The notes under the pieces are model-generated. The model did no database searches, was not told the DNA's origin, and saw only the letters and a program-made list of their open reading frames with translations. A DNA stretch of 42,761 nucleotides from Planctomycetota bacterium (GTDB lineage Bacteria; Planctomycetota; UBA1135; GCA-002686595): NCBI GenBank assembly GCA_020638835.1, contig JACKHV010000013.1, positions 1-42,761 on the forward strand, in the 5' to 3' direction. A program made the translations under genes and the position numbers. Positions 24,306 to 32,513 of the stretch are shown piece by piece; positions within the stretch are counted from its first letter, which is position 1, and every line of letters begins with the position of its first letter.

Positions 24306-26855
24306 CTACGGCAGCCAGTCGATCCGCACGCCGCTCGAGAAGTTCGAGCCGGTACCGCACGGACTGACCCCGCCGGGGTCGCGGTACCAGAACTGGTAGT
24401 AGCGCGTGAGCCCGGGCGTGGTGATGTGGCCCTCGGTGACGATCGAGCTGGTCGTCGTGCCGGTGCCGCTCGAATCGAGGAAGACGAGGTCGATGCGTTC
24501 CGTCGGGCTGCCCATACAGAGCGCGCCGTCCTTGAACGGGATGCTGATCAAACTCGATCCTTGCAGGAGCCGTCCGGGTTGGTTCGGACGCGCCTGGGTC
24601 ACCGTGAACGAGAGGTCGTCGTTCGTGATCGAGGCGGTTCCGTGCTCGGTGAGGATGGCCCCGATGCCGAGGGAGTTCTTGCAGCCTTCGCCGGAGCCGG
24701 GCGACGACTCGTTGCCGCAGGGGCAGGCGATCGGGTTGCCATCGGCGATGCAAACAGAGGTTTCGATGGGCGGGGGGAGTTCGAAGATGTAGGCGGCACC
24801 CGAAGCGTCAGCGCTGTTGTCGTTCTCGTTCCCATTGATGCCGGTCGCATTGCTGGACTCAGCGTATGCTCCCACGACCACCAGCTTGCCGGAGATGGCG
24901 ACCGCTTGGCCGAACCGATCCGACGCCCCCGAGTTCGACGCCTTCAGGTACGCCATCTGACTCCAGAGTCCGCCGACACGCTCGAAGATGTAGGCCGCAC
25001 CCGATTGGGCGGCGCTGTCGTCGCTCTCGTTGCCGTCGACGCCGGTTGCGTTGCTGGACTCTTGCCAGGCCCCCACGATCACTCGTTCGCCGGAAACAGC
25101 GACTGACAAGCCGAACTCGTCATCGACATCCGTGTTCGACGCCTTCAAGTACGCCTTCTGACTCCAGACACCAAAGACCCGCTCGAAGATGTAGGCCGCC
25201 CCCGAGTTGAGGGCACTGTTGTTGACCTGGTTCCCGTCAACGCCGGCTGCATTGCTGGACTCATTCCGCGCCCCCACGACCACGAGCTCGTCGGAGATGG
25301 CGACGGAGACACCGAAGGCGTCATTTGCATCTGCATTCGACGCCTTCAGATAGGCCTGCTGGCTCCAGACACCAGAGGCACGTTCGAAGATGTAGACGGC
25401 ACCCGAGCTGGACCTGCTGTTTCCGGATTCGTCCCCGTTGACGCCCACTGCGTCGCCGTCCTCTCCCGGCGCTCCGACGACCACGAAGTCGCCGGAGATT
25501 GCCACCGAAGCGCCGAACTGATCACTCTGGTCCGTGTTCGACGCTTTTAGGTACGCCATCTGGGTCCAGACACCGCCGACACGCTCGAAGATGTAGGCGG
25601 CACCCGAGCCGCCAGCTCCGTTGCTGCCTTGGTTCCCGTTCACGCCGATTGCGTTGCTGTCCTCAAACGACGCCCCCACGACAACGAGCTCACCTGAGAT
25701 AGCGAGAGACCAGCCGAAGGCATCTCCGCCTTCCGTGTTCGACGCCTTCAAGTACGCCTGCTGGCTCCAGACGCCGCCTACGCGCTCAAAGATGTAAGCG
25801 GCACCCGAGCCGCGGGCGCTGTTGTCGCTTTCGTTCCCATTGACGCCAGTTGCGCTGCTTCTCTCCGTGTACGTTCCCACGACAACGAGTTCACCCGAGA
25901 CAGCGACTGCATGGCCGAAGAGATCTCCGGCATCTGCATTCGACGCCTTCAAGTAGGCCTGCTGGACCCAGACACCGCCGACGCGCTCGAAGACATAGGC
26001 TGCTCCCGAGAGGGGAAGGCTGTTGTCACTCTGGTTTCCATTGACTCCGGTCGCATTGCTTTCCTCCAAGGGCGCCCCCACGACCACGAGCTCGCCGGAG
26101 ATGGCGACCGACGAGCCGAATCGATCTCCGACATCCGAGTTCGACGCCTTCAGGTACGCCTGCTGCGCAATGGGGTCGATGGTCAACGGGTACCTTGCGC
26201 CTGACTCTTGGATCGAGATCCGTACCTGGTCATCGCCGCCGGCAAACGTTGCGGCTTGCGCGACGCCCTCCGCGTCGAACACGTGTAAGCTGCGGTAGGT
26301 GAGTGCAGCGCGACCTTGCTCATCGACGAAGCGGACTTCGCGGCCACCGTCAAGCACCATGGCCCGTAGCGAGCCGCGGACGGCCAGGTCGAAGACCAAG
26401 GGTGACGCCTCCTCGTCTCCCCTCACTGGCCGACTTTGCAGAGTGAATCCATGCTCCAGACCGCGCGCATCGTTGACGTACCACTCCTGCACGCCCGCGT
26501 TCCAGTCGTACATGACGCGGTTGTTCTCCGCAGACGCTTCAGCCGAAGCACCGACCACCCGCATCGCGCCTTCGAAGCCGTAGGCCTGCAACTGCAACCC
26601 CCAGGACCAGTCGCCTTCGTCGGGCTGCACGAGGAAGCCCCGGCCATCGAACTTGGTGAGCCACCGTTGGCCGGGGTTGCGGGCCTGGTAGCCGCCATCG
26701 ACCTCGAAGGCCATGTGTCGCCCGGTCTCGTACGCGGCACGGATGCCGGCCCAATCCGCCGTTACGAGACCTTCGGGCGTCGGTTCCTGAGCGGAGGCCT
26801 GCGGTAGACCGAGGAGGCCGAGAGCGAGACTGAAGGCGGTCAGGTGATGCAGCAT
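24306..26855 (-). CDS. Exported FG-GAP seven-repeat protein with six-Cys C-terminal domain
   Basis: The product has 849 residues from the ATG at 26855 (a GTG three codons upstream is also open). The signal peptide ends near LPQASAQ. Residues about 25-232 form an N-terminal domain ending YPLTIDPIAQQ. It is followed by seven 67-residue FG-GAP/integrin-alpha-like units (each starting AYLKASN, with a D.FG core, ISGELVVVGA, NATGVNGN and SGAAYIFERVGGVW). Seven blades suit one closed beta-propeller. Residues about 695-849 are a Cys-rich domain (CPCGN, GAILTEHG, QARPNQP, PFKDG, LCMG, YRDP, SPCG, NFSSGVR.DWLP) also present in the lectin protein of this window. The protein is likely secreted or at the surface; the function is unknown. 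The repeats use less GC-biased codons than the neighbouring genes. Confidence 0.88.
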   Translation of the reverse strand: MLHHLTAFSLALGLLGLPQASAQEPTPEGLVTADWAGIRAAYETGRHMAFEVDGGYQARNPGQRWLTKFDGRGFLVQPDEGDWSWGLQLQAYGFEGAMRVVGASAEASAENNRVMYDWNAGVQEWYVNDARGLEHGFTLQSRPVRGDEEASPLVFDLAVRGSLRAMVLDGGREVRFVDEQGRAALTYRSLHVFDAEGVAQAATFAGGDDQVRISIQESGARYPLTIDPIAQQAYLKASNSDVGDRFGSSVAISGELVVVGAPLEESNATGVNGNQSDNSLPLSGAAYVFERVGGVWVQQAYLKASNADAGDLFGHAVAVSGELVVVGTYTERSSATGVNGNESDNSARGSGAAYIFERVGGVWSQQAYLKASNTEGGDAFGWSLAISGELVVVGASFEDSNAIGVNGNQGSNGAGGSGAAYIFERVGGVWTQMAYLKASNTDQSDQFGASVAISGDFVVVGAPGEDGDAVGVNGDESGNSRSSSGAVYIFERASGVWSQQAYLKASNADANDAFGVSVAISDELVVVGARNESSNAAGVDGNQVNNSALNSGAAYIFERVFGVWSQKAYLKASNTDVDDEFGLSVAVSGERVIVGAWQESSNATGVDGNESDDSAAQSGAAYIFERVGGLWSQMAYLKASNSGASDRFGQAVAISGKLVVVGAYAESSNATGINGNENDNSADASGAAYIFELPPPIETSVCIADGNPIACPCGNESSPGSGEGCKNSLGIGAILTEHGTASITNDDLSFTVTQARPNQPGRLLQGSSLISIPFKDGALCMGSPTERIDLVFLDSSGTGTTTSSIVTEGHITTPGLTRYYQFWYRDPGGVSPCGTGSNFSSGVRIDWLP
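24780..26159 (-). repeat. Seven tandem 201-bp coding repeats
   Basis: Units begin at 26159, 25958, 25757, 25556, 25355, 25154 and 24953 (minus strand), an exact period of 201 bp (67 codons). The landmark TTCGACGC on the plus strand recurs at 26140, 25939, 25738, 25537, 25336, 25135 and 24934. The last unit stops after AAYIFE, about 58 codons in. There is no indel anywhere in the array. Confidence 0.95.
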
Positions 26856-26966
26856 GATGCTCACGAGTCGGGGTCCGCAGGAGAGGCAGCGGGACGCACT
26901 CCGCGTCGGCTAGCGGCCCTCTCGGAAAGGGAGCACGCGGTGGTTCGCCCCGGGTCCCGGATTCGT

Positions 26967-26991
26967 GGAGCGGGCTCCGGGGGCCCGCTCC
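26967..26991 (-). terminator. Possible terminator after the membrane-anchored protein gene
   Basis: The stem GGAGCGGGC (26967-26975) pairs perfectly with GCCCGCTCC (26983-26991) around a 7-nt loop. It lies 78 nt past the stop of the minus-strand gene at 27069-27791 and ahead of the FG-GAP gene. There is no T-tract. Confidence 0.45.
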
Positions 26992-27068
26992 GATCCTACG
27001 CGACCCGCGCGAATCCCGTCAGTCGCCGCGAGACGGGCGGGCGCGGGGGGCGGCCGCGGCCGGCACGC

Positions 27069-27791
27069 TCAGAGATCGATCCCCAGCTCGAGTCTGCCGC
27101 TCTCGAGCTCGAACTGGAAGGTCTGCGACGCGCCGTCCTCCATCGTCACGGTGACCTCTCCCTCGCAAGGCGGCAAGCCGCCGACGCGGCCCTCGCCGTC
27201 GTGGATCGAGCTGATGCCGCCCCGGCTCCCCGCGAAGAGCCCGAAGAGGCCGCCTGAGTGGCGCACGTCGTATTCCAGCTGACCGGAGAGCGGCGCCCCT
27301 TCGCGCAGGCGGCGCACCTTCACGACCAGCTCGCATCCGCGCTCCAGCTCGAGATCCACGGCCACGCTCGCGAGGCTCGTGCCGTCCTCGTCGAGGAGCG
27401 AGACGTCGCGCGAGGTCGCGCGCCACAGGCCGCCGCCCGCCTCGACGAGGTAGACGCCGTCGATCGGCGGCGCGTCGAACGCGAAGGTCCCGTCCGGCGC
27501 GAGCGGGACGGTCGCGATCGGCGACAGCGAGAGGGCGCCCTGCTCCGCCACCTCGCCGCCGAAGAGTTGCGCCTCCCGCACGTCGTGCGCCGCCGCGAGC
27601 GGCGTTACATGGCCCGTGATTCTGCCGCCCGGCTGCGCGCCCGCCACGGCGCTGGTGCCGCGCGAGGTGAGGAGCAAGAAGGCGAGCAAGCTCACCAACG
27701 CGAGCAATGCAACGGCGATCCCGATCGCCACGCCGATGCACGACGTGAGCCGGCGCGACTCTCTCCCCTCGTTCCTGGATTCCTCGTTCAT
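27069..27791 (-). CDS. Membrane-anchored hypothetical protein, carboxypeptidase-regulatory-like fold
   Basis: The product has 240 residues. A basic cytoplasmic start (MNEESRNEGRESRRL) is followed by one transmembrane helix (about residues 19-42, IGVAIGIAVALLALVSLLAFLLL), then an extracytoplasmic part. The outside part has a beta-rich layout with ITGHVTPLAAAH, LAPDGTFAFDAPPIDGVYLVEAGGG and a final VTMEDGASQTFQFELESG. This matches carboxypeptidase-regulatory/transthyretin-like modules in which a default 'value' is elaborated by strand pairs. No catalytic residues are visible. The gene lies downstream of the dehydrogenase gene on the same strand but behind a strong hairpin, so it probably has its own promoter. 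Confidence 0.65.
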   Translation of the reverse strand: MNEESRNEGRESRRLTSCIGVAIGIAVALLALVSLLAFLLLTSRGTSAVAGAQPGGRITGHVTPLAAAHDVREAQLFGGEVAEQGALSLSPIATVPLAPDGTFAFDAPPIDGVYLVEAGGGLWRATSRDVSLLDEDGTSLASVAVDLELERGCELVVKVRRLREGAPLSGQLEYDVRHSGGLFGLFAGSRGGISSIHDGEGRVGGLPPCEGEVTVTMEDGASQTFQFELESGRLELGIDL

Positions 27792-27835
27792 CGCTCACGC
27801 CCATCCTGCCAAGCACGCCGCTCCACGCAAAGCGA

Positions 27836-27866
27836 GGGTCGGTCCGACCGTGTGGCGGACCGACCC
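27836..27866 (-). terminator. Hairpin terminator after the dehydrogenase gene
   Basis: An 11-bp perfect stem pairs GGGTCGGTCCG (27836-27846) with CGGACCGACCC (27856-27866) around a 9-nt loop. It lies 33 nt beyond the stop of the leucine-dehydrogenase-like gene. On the minus strand it is followed by CTCGCTTTGCG, only weakly T-rich. Confidence 0.6.
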
Positions 27867-27898
27867 CCGCGGGATCGTCGTGCTCCGACGCGGAGCGC

Positions 27899-28960
27899 TT
27901 ACGCGTTGCGCTTCGCGGCGGCCTCGGCGAGGCGCTCTTCGGCGAGGTGTTCTGCGGCTTCGTTGGTCGGGATGTCCTGCTCGCGCGAGATCTGGAAGAC
28001 GAGCTTGAGGTTGTCGTAGATGCGCCCGATGCGCTCCATCGCGACCGACTCGTCGTAACCGCCGGGGAGCAGCTCGACCGAGACGTTGATGATGCCGCCG
28101 GCGTTCAGCACGTAGTCGGGGGCGTAGAGGATGCCGCGTTCGCGCAGCGCCTGGGCGTGGCGCGGTTCGAGCAGCTGGTTGTTCGCGCACCCGGCGACCG
28201 CCTTGCACTTGAGGCGCGGGATCGTCTCGTCGTTGATACCGGCGCCGCGCGCGCAGGGCGCGTAGACGTCGCACTCGATGTCGAGGTGCTTCGCGTCGGT
28301 CGTGACCTCGAAGCCGTACTCGGAGGCGAGCTGTTGCACGCGTTCCTCGTTGATGTCGCAGATCGTGACCTTCGCGCCCGCTTCCTTGAGCATGATCGCG
28401 AGCGCGCCGCCGACCGCGCCGACGCCCTGCACGACGACGTGCTTGCCGCTGAAGTCCTGCGAGCCGGAGATCTCTTCCATCACGGCGCGCATGCCGATCA
28501 AGCAGCCCTGCGCGGTGTACGGGCTCGGGTTGCCGGAGCTGCCTTCCTCGCGGCGCAGCCCGGTGACCCACTTGGTCTCCTGGTGCACGATCTCGAGGTC
28601 CGGGATGCCGATGTTCATGTCCTCGGCGGTGATGTAGCGGCCTTCGAGCGCGTCGATGAAGCGACCCATCGCGCGGAAGAGCGCCTCGCTCTTGTCCTTC
28701 TTCGGGTCGCCGATGATCACCGACTTGCCGCCGCCGAGCCCCGTCTCGCCGATCGCCGACTTGTACGTCATGCCCTTCGAGAGGCGCAGCACGTCAAACA
28801 GCGCCTCGTCCTCGGACGCGTAGGGCCACATGCGCATGCCGCCCAGGGCCGGACCGAGAGCGGTGTTGTGGATCGCGATCAGTGCGTGGAGGCCGGACTG
28901 CTGATCACGGCAACGGGCGACTTTCTCGTAGCCCTCGACCTGGATCTCGGTGATTTCCAT
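27899..28960 (-). CDS. Leucine/Glu/Phe/Val dehydrogenase family (probable leucine dehydrogenase)
   Basis: The product has 353 residues. It should catalyse NAD-dependent reversible deamination of a branched-chain amino acid to its 2-oxo acid plus ammonia. The substrate domain carries ALGGMRMW and KSAIGETGLGGGKSVI (the catalytic Lys in the KSA context), plus ITAEDMNIGIPDLEIV. The NAD domain begins with VVVQGVGAVGGALA (about residues 173-186) and an acidic strand end (ICDIN). The length of ~350 and the motif set fit leucine dehydrogenase better than glutamate dehydrogenase (~450). The exact amino-acid preference is not readable. It is transcribed alone between topA and a strong hairpin. Confidence 0.88.
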   Translation of the reverse strand: MEITEIQVEGYEKVARCRDQQSGLHALIAIHNTALGPALGGMRMWPYASEDEALFDVLRLSKGMTYKSAIGETGLGGGKSVIIGDPKKDKSEALFRAMGRFIDALEGRYITAEDMNIGIPDLEIVHQETKWVTGLRREEGSSGNPSPYTAQGCLIGMRAVMEEISGSQDFSGKHVVVQGVGAVGGALAIMLKEAGAKVTICDINEERVQQLASEYGFEVTTDAKHLDIECDVYAPCARGAGINDETIPRLKCKAVAGCANNQLLEPRHAQALRERGILYAPDYVLNAGGIINVSVELLPGGYDESVAMERIGRIYDNLKLVFQISREQDIPTNEAAEHLAEERLAEAAAKRNA

Positions 28961-29083
28961 GCGCGTGTGTGGTGTTCCGGGGGGTGGGACGACGGGGGCT
29001 CCGATCCCTTCTGGGGGACCGAAAATGGGGCCAGCAGTCTACTCCGAAGGCCCGGATCCGTCGAGTTGGCAGGCCTCGGGCGC

Positions 29084-31786
29084 TCAGGAACCGGCCTTCT
29101 TGGAGGCCTTCTTCGCGGTCGCCTTCTTGGCCGCCTTCTTGACGGTCTTCTTCGCGGTCTTCTTCTTGGGCGCCTTCTTCTTGGCGGCCTTCTTCTTCGC
29201 CTTGCGGCTGGTCTTGCCGGTCGCCTCGCGCACGCGGATCAGGTCGATCGCGAGCTCGAGCGTCACGGCGTCGACCTCCGTGCCCTTGGGCACCGACGCG
29301 TTCGTCGTGCCGTCGGAGACGTAGGGTCCGTAGGGACCTTGCAGCAGCTTGACCGGGCTCTCGGTCGAGGCGTCGACGCCCAGTTCCTTGAGCACCTTCG
29401 AGGCGCGCCGGCCGCGACCGCGCGCGGGTTCCTCGGCGAGCTTCTCGAGCGCGAGGGCCAGCGTGGCGTCGAAGAGGTCCTCGGGCTTCTCGAGGCTGCG
29501 CGCGTCGGTGCCGCGCTTCACGTACGCGCCGTAGCGGCCGTAGTCGACGAAGATGTCCTCGCCGCTCTCCGGGTCGTTGCCCAGCTTGCGCGGCAGGCGC
29601 AGCATCGTGAGCGCTTGGTCGAGCGTCACCGTCTCCATCTCCCAGCCGGGCAGCAGCGACTTCATCTTCGGCGACTCATCGTTCTCGCCGAGCTGGAAGT
29701 AGGGGCCGTAGCGACCCGTCTTGACGTAGACCTTCGAGCCGGTCTCGTCGTCGACGCCGAGCTCGATCGGACCCGAGCCGCGGTCGAGCAGCTCTTCCGC
29801 CTTCTCGAGGTTCAGCTCGTCGGGCGCAAGGCCGTCCGGGATCGTGGCGCGGTCCGTGTCCTCCGCGCCGGGTTTCAGCTCGCGCTCGAGGTACGGGCCG
29901 TAGCGGCCGACACGCACGTTGATCTGCCGCCCCTTCGAGTCCTTTCCGAGCGGCAGCGTGCAGACGGTGCGCGCGTCGATGTCGCCCTCGACGAGGTCCT
30001 TCAGGCCCTTCTTGCCGTTCAGCCCGAAGTAGAAGTCCTTCAGGTACGGCACCGCTTCGCGCGTCCCGAGCGAGATCTCGTCGAGGTCGTCCTCCATGTT
30101 CGCCGTGAACTGGACGTTGACGAGGTCGGTGAAGTGTTCCTCCATCAGCTTCACGACGGCGAAGGCGACGAAGGTCGGGACGAGCGCGGTGCCCTGCTTC
30201 ACGACGTACTGGCGGTGCAGGATCGTGTCGATGATCGACGCGTAGGTCGACGGACGGCCGATGCCGCGCGCTTCCAGTTCCTTGACGAGCGACGCTTCGG
30301 TGTAGCGCGCCGGCGGCTGCGTCGTGTGGCTCTTCGACTCGAGCTGCTTCAGGTCGACCGACTGTCCTTCGCGCACGTTGGGCAGCACCGTCTCCTTGTC
30401 GGCGAGCTCGGCGTCCGGGTCGTCCGCGCCTTCGACGTACGCGCGCAGGTAGCCGGGGAACTCGATCGTCTTGCCCGACGCTTGGAAGACCGCGACGCCG
30501 TCGCCGATCTTCAGGCTCATGCGGTGGCCGCGCGCGTCCGCCATCTGGCAGGCCATCGTGCGCTTCCAGATCAGCTCGTAGAGCTTCAGCTCGCGGTCGC
30601 CGAGGCCGGCGGCGTGACCCTTCAGGTCCTCGGGCAGGTGGAAGTCGCCCGAGGGACGGATCGCCTCGTGCGCTTCCTGCGCGTTCTTGACCTTCGTGCG
30701 GTACTGGCGCGGCTTGTCCGGCAGGAACTCCTTGCCGTAGAGCTTCTCGATCTGCGCTCGCGACTGGCCGATCGCCTGCTCGGAGAGCGTGGTCGAGTCG
30801 GTACGCATGTAGGTGATCAACCCGTTCTCGTAGAGTCGCTGCGCCGCCTGCATCGCCGCGCGCGCGGAGAGCCGCAGCTTGCGGTTCGCCTCCTGCTGCA
30901 GCGTGCTGGTCGTGAACGGCGGCGCGGGGCGGTCGGTGTACGGCTTGCGCTCGACCTTCTGCACGGTCCAGTCGGACGTCAGCAGGCTCTTCTCGAGCTC
31001 CTTCGCGCGTTCCTCCGTGACGAGCACGACCTCGCTCGAGCCCTTGCCCGCGACGAGCTCGCCGGTGAGGCTGTCGAAGTCCTTGCCGCGCGCGATGCGC
31101 TTGCCGTCGAGCGTCGACAGCACGGTCGAGAAGCGCGGGCCCTCGGACGCCTGGAAGTCGGCGAGCAAGTCCCAGAAGGTGCTCTTCACGAAGCGTTGGC
31201 GTTCGCGTTCGCGCTCGACGACGATGCGCACGGTCACCGACTGCACACGGCCGGCGGACAGACGCGGCGCGACCTTGCGCCAGAGGATCGGCGAGACCTC
31301 GTAGCCGTAGAGTCGATCGAGGATGCGGCGCGTCTCCTGCGCGCGGACCAGGCGCTCGTCCAGCTCGCGCGGGTTCTCGAGCGCTTCCTGGATCGCCGTC
31401 TTGGTGATCTCATGGAAGACGAGGCGCTTCTGCGGGATCTTCGGATCGAGCAGCTCGACGAGGTGCCACGAGATCGACTCCCCCTCGCGGTCCTCATCGG
31501 TCGCCAGGTAGAGGATGTCGGCGCCCTTGAGCGCGTCCTTCAGCTTCTTGACCTGCTTCTTCTTCTCCGCCGGCACGACGTAGACGGGGCTGAAGTCCTC
31601 CTCGACGTTGATGCCGAGGCGCGCCCACGGCTCTCCCTTGATCGCCGCGGGGATCTCCTTCGCGGAGGTCGGCAGGTCGCGAACGTGACCGATCGAGGCT
31701 TCGACGACGAAGCCGGCGGGCAGGAAGTTCGAGATGGTGCGGGCCTTCGTCGGGGACTCGACGATGACCAGGGCCTTGGTCGTCAC
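29084..31786 (-). CDS. topA: DNA topoisomerase I with lysine/alanine-rich tail
   Basis: The product has 900 residues from a GTG at 31786, where the conserved sequence starts (TTKALVIVESPTKA). It relaxes negative supercoils by cutting one strand. The toprim domain has Glu10 and the acidic triad in DEDREGE (Asp97, Asp99, Glu103); the catalytic tyrosine is Tyr326 in ITYMRTDST. C-terminal to the core there are four GRYGPY-type Topo_C_Rpt modules (about residues 600-850) instead of the four-Cys zinc fingers of the E. coli enzyme. The last ~45 residues are almost only Lys, Ala, Thr and Pro in KKAAKKKAPKKK-style repeats, like the histone H1 tail. The gene stands alone and is followed after 123 bp by the dehydrogenase gene. 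Confidence 0.95.
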   Translation of the reverse strand: MTTKALVIVESPTKARTISNFLPAGFVVEASIGHVRDLPTSAKEIPAAIKGEPWARLGINVEEDFSPVYVVPAEKKKQVKKLKDALKGADILYLATDEDREGESISWHLVELLDPKIPQKRLVFHEITKTAIQEALENPRELDERLVRAQETRRILDRLYGYEVSPILWRKVAPRLSAGRVQSVTVRIVVERERERQRFVKSTFWDLLADFQASEGPRFSTVLSTLDGKRIARGKDFDSLTGELVAGKGSSEVVLVTEERAKELEKSLLTSDWTVQKVERKPYTDRPAPPFTTSTLQQEANRKLRLSARAAMQAAQRLYENGLITYMRTDSTTLSEQAIGQSRAQIEKLYGKEFLPDKPRQYRTKVKNAQEAHEAIRPSGDFHLPEDLKGHAAGLGDRELKLYELIWKRTMACQMADARGHRMSLKIGDGVAVFQASGKTIEFPGYLRAYVEGADDPDAELADKETVLPNVREGQSVDLKQLESKSHTTQPPARYTEASLVKELEARGIGRPSTYASIIDTILHRQYVVKQGTALVPTFVAFAVVKLMEEHFTDLVNVQFTANMEDDLDEISLGTREAVPYLKDFYFGLNGKKGLKDLVEGDIDARTVCTLPLGKDSKGRQINVRVGRYGPYLERELKPGAEDTDRATIPDGLAPDELNLEKAEELLDRGSGPIELGVDDETGSKVYVKTGRYGPYFQLGENDESPKMKSLLPGWEMETVTLDQALTMLRLPRKLGNDPESGEDIFVDYGRYGAYVKRGTDARSLEKPEDLFDATLALALEKLAEEPARGRGRRASKVLKELGVDASTESPVKLLQGPYGPYVSDGTTNASVPKGTEVDAVTLELAIDLIRVREATGKTSRKAKKKAAKKKAPKKKTAKKTVKKAAKKATAKKASKKAGS

Positions 31787-31935
31787 GGGGGCGGCTCTTG
31801 GTTGGAGAGGCGAGTGCGGCGGGTCGGTGCCGGGCGGCGGCGCAAGTAATAGGGCCGCGTCCCGGGGAGTCAAGCCGAGTCGGCGGCGACAGTATCTATG
31901 GTGCGCCTGGCGGACCGCCGCTGTGGAGACGCCGC

Positions 31936-31959
31936 AAAGCCCTTCCTGGCAAGGACTTG
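31936..31959. repeat. REP-like hairpin, copy 1
   Basis: The arms AAGCCCTT (31937-31944) and AAGGACTT (31951-31958) form an 8-bp stem with one mismatch around the loop CCTGGC. Flanks on both sides are shared with copy 2. Confidence 0.65.
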
Positions 31960-32015
31960 AGCCGAGAGGGCCGCCCCCTTCGCGGGACCCGCCCGGGCGG
32001 TGCGCCGGATCACGC

Positions 32016-32040
32016 CAAGCCCTTGCCGGCCAAGGACTTG
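32016..32040. repeat. REP-like hairpin, copy 2
   Basis: The arms CAAGCCCTTG (32016-32025) and CAAGGACTTG (32031-32040) form a 10-bp stem with one mismatch around the loop CCGGC. The mismatch is at the same position as in copy 1, and GCC precedes and GG/CC follows both copies. Confidence 0.65.
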
Positions 32041-32110
32041 GGCCCCGGCGCGGAACGGTCGGGCGGCTTCGTGGCGAGTCGACCCGGGATCCGCGCCGCG
32101 GGTCCGGCGC

Positions 32111-32458
32111 TCAGCCGAGCACCGCTTCGACGATCCCCTCGGCGCTCACGCGCGCCGCGTAGACCGCGACGCGCTCCGGCAGACCGTCCGTGTTCTCGCC
32201 GTCGGAGAGCCGGAAGTGCCAGCCGTGCCAGGGACAGGTGACCTCGCCCGAGACACAGATGCCGGCGCCGAGGCTCGCTCCCGCGTGCGGGCACTCGTCG
32301 TCGACCACGCGCACCTCGCCGTCCAGGTGGAAGACCGCCAGGCGGAAGCCGTTCAGCTCGACCGTGCGGCCCTCGCCGTCGGTCGGGAGATCCGCGAGAG
32401 GCACGAGCGGCGTCCAGCGCGTGCCGCTCTCCGTATCGGGCTGTAGCTCGGAGCTCAT
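32111..32458 (-). CDS. Rieske [2Fe-2S] protein
   Basis: The product has 115 residues: one Rieske domain and nothing else. The cluster ligands are Cys56 and His58 (DECPHAG) and Cys75 and His78 (CPWHGW). It lacks a signal peptide and a membrane helix, so it is a soluble ferredoxin-like electron carrier, similar in size to NirD/BphF-type proteins. No oxygenase or reductase gene is adjacent, so its partner is unknown. It is divergent from the helicase gene across 55 bp. Confidence 0.92.
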   Translation of the reverse strand: MSSELQPDTESGTRWTPLVPLADLPTDGEGRTVELNGFRLAVFHLDGEVRVVDDECPHAGASLGAGICVSGEVTCPWHGWHFRLSDGENTDGLPERVAVYAARVSAEGIVEAVLG

Positions 32459-32513
32459 CGAGGCAGTCTAGGTGAGGCGGGCGCCGTGCGCGCCCTACAA
32501 TCCCCCGCCGCCG

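Larger units (their letters stand above)
31787..32110. other. Intergenic region, 324 bp, with two REP-like hairpins
   Basis: This gap between topA and the Rieske gene holds no frame I would call a gene. Its notable content is two similar hairpin elements (31936-31959 and 32016-32040) about 80 bp apart, separated by very GC-rich sequence. It also presumably carries the topA promoter next to 31786. Short frames that cross the hairpins encode Lys-Pro-Leu-Pro-Ala-Lys-type runs and look accidental. Confidence 0.6.

Noticed and set aside
24780..26159. Regular repeats that could be taken for a CRISPR array
   Set aside because: The period is 201 bp, the whole stretch is one open frame encoding FG-GAP units, and there are no short identical repeats with unique spacers.
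27947..31849. A 1300-codon plus-strand open frame opposite topA and the dehydrogenase gene
   Set aside because: It is Arg/Val/Ala/Leu-rich low-information sequence created by GC-biased codons of the real genes on the other strand; no start context, no recognisable domain.
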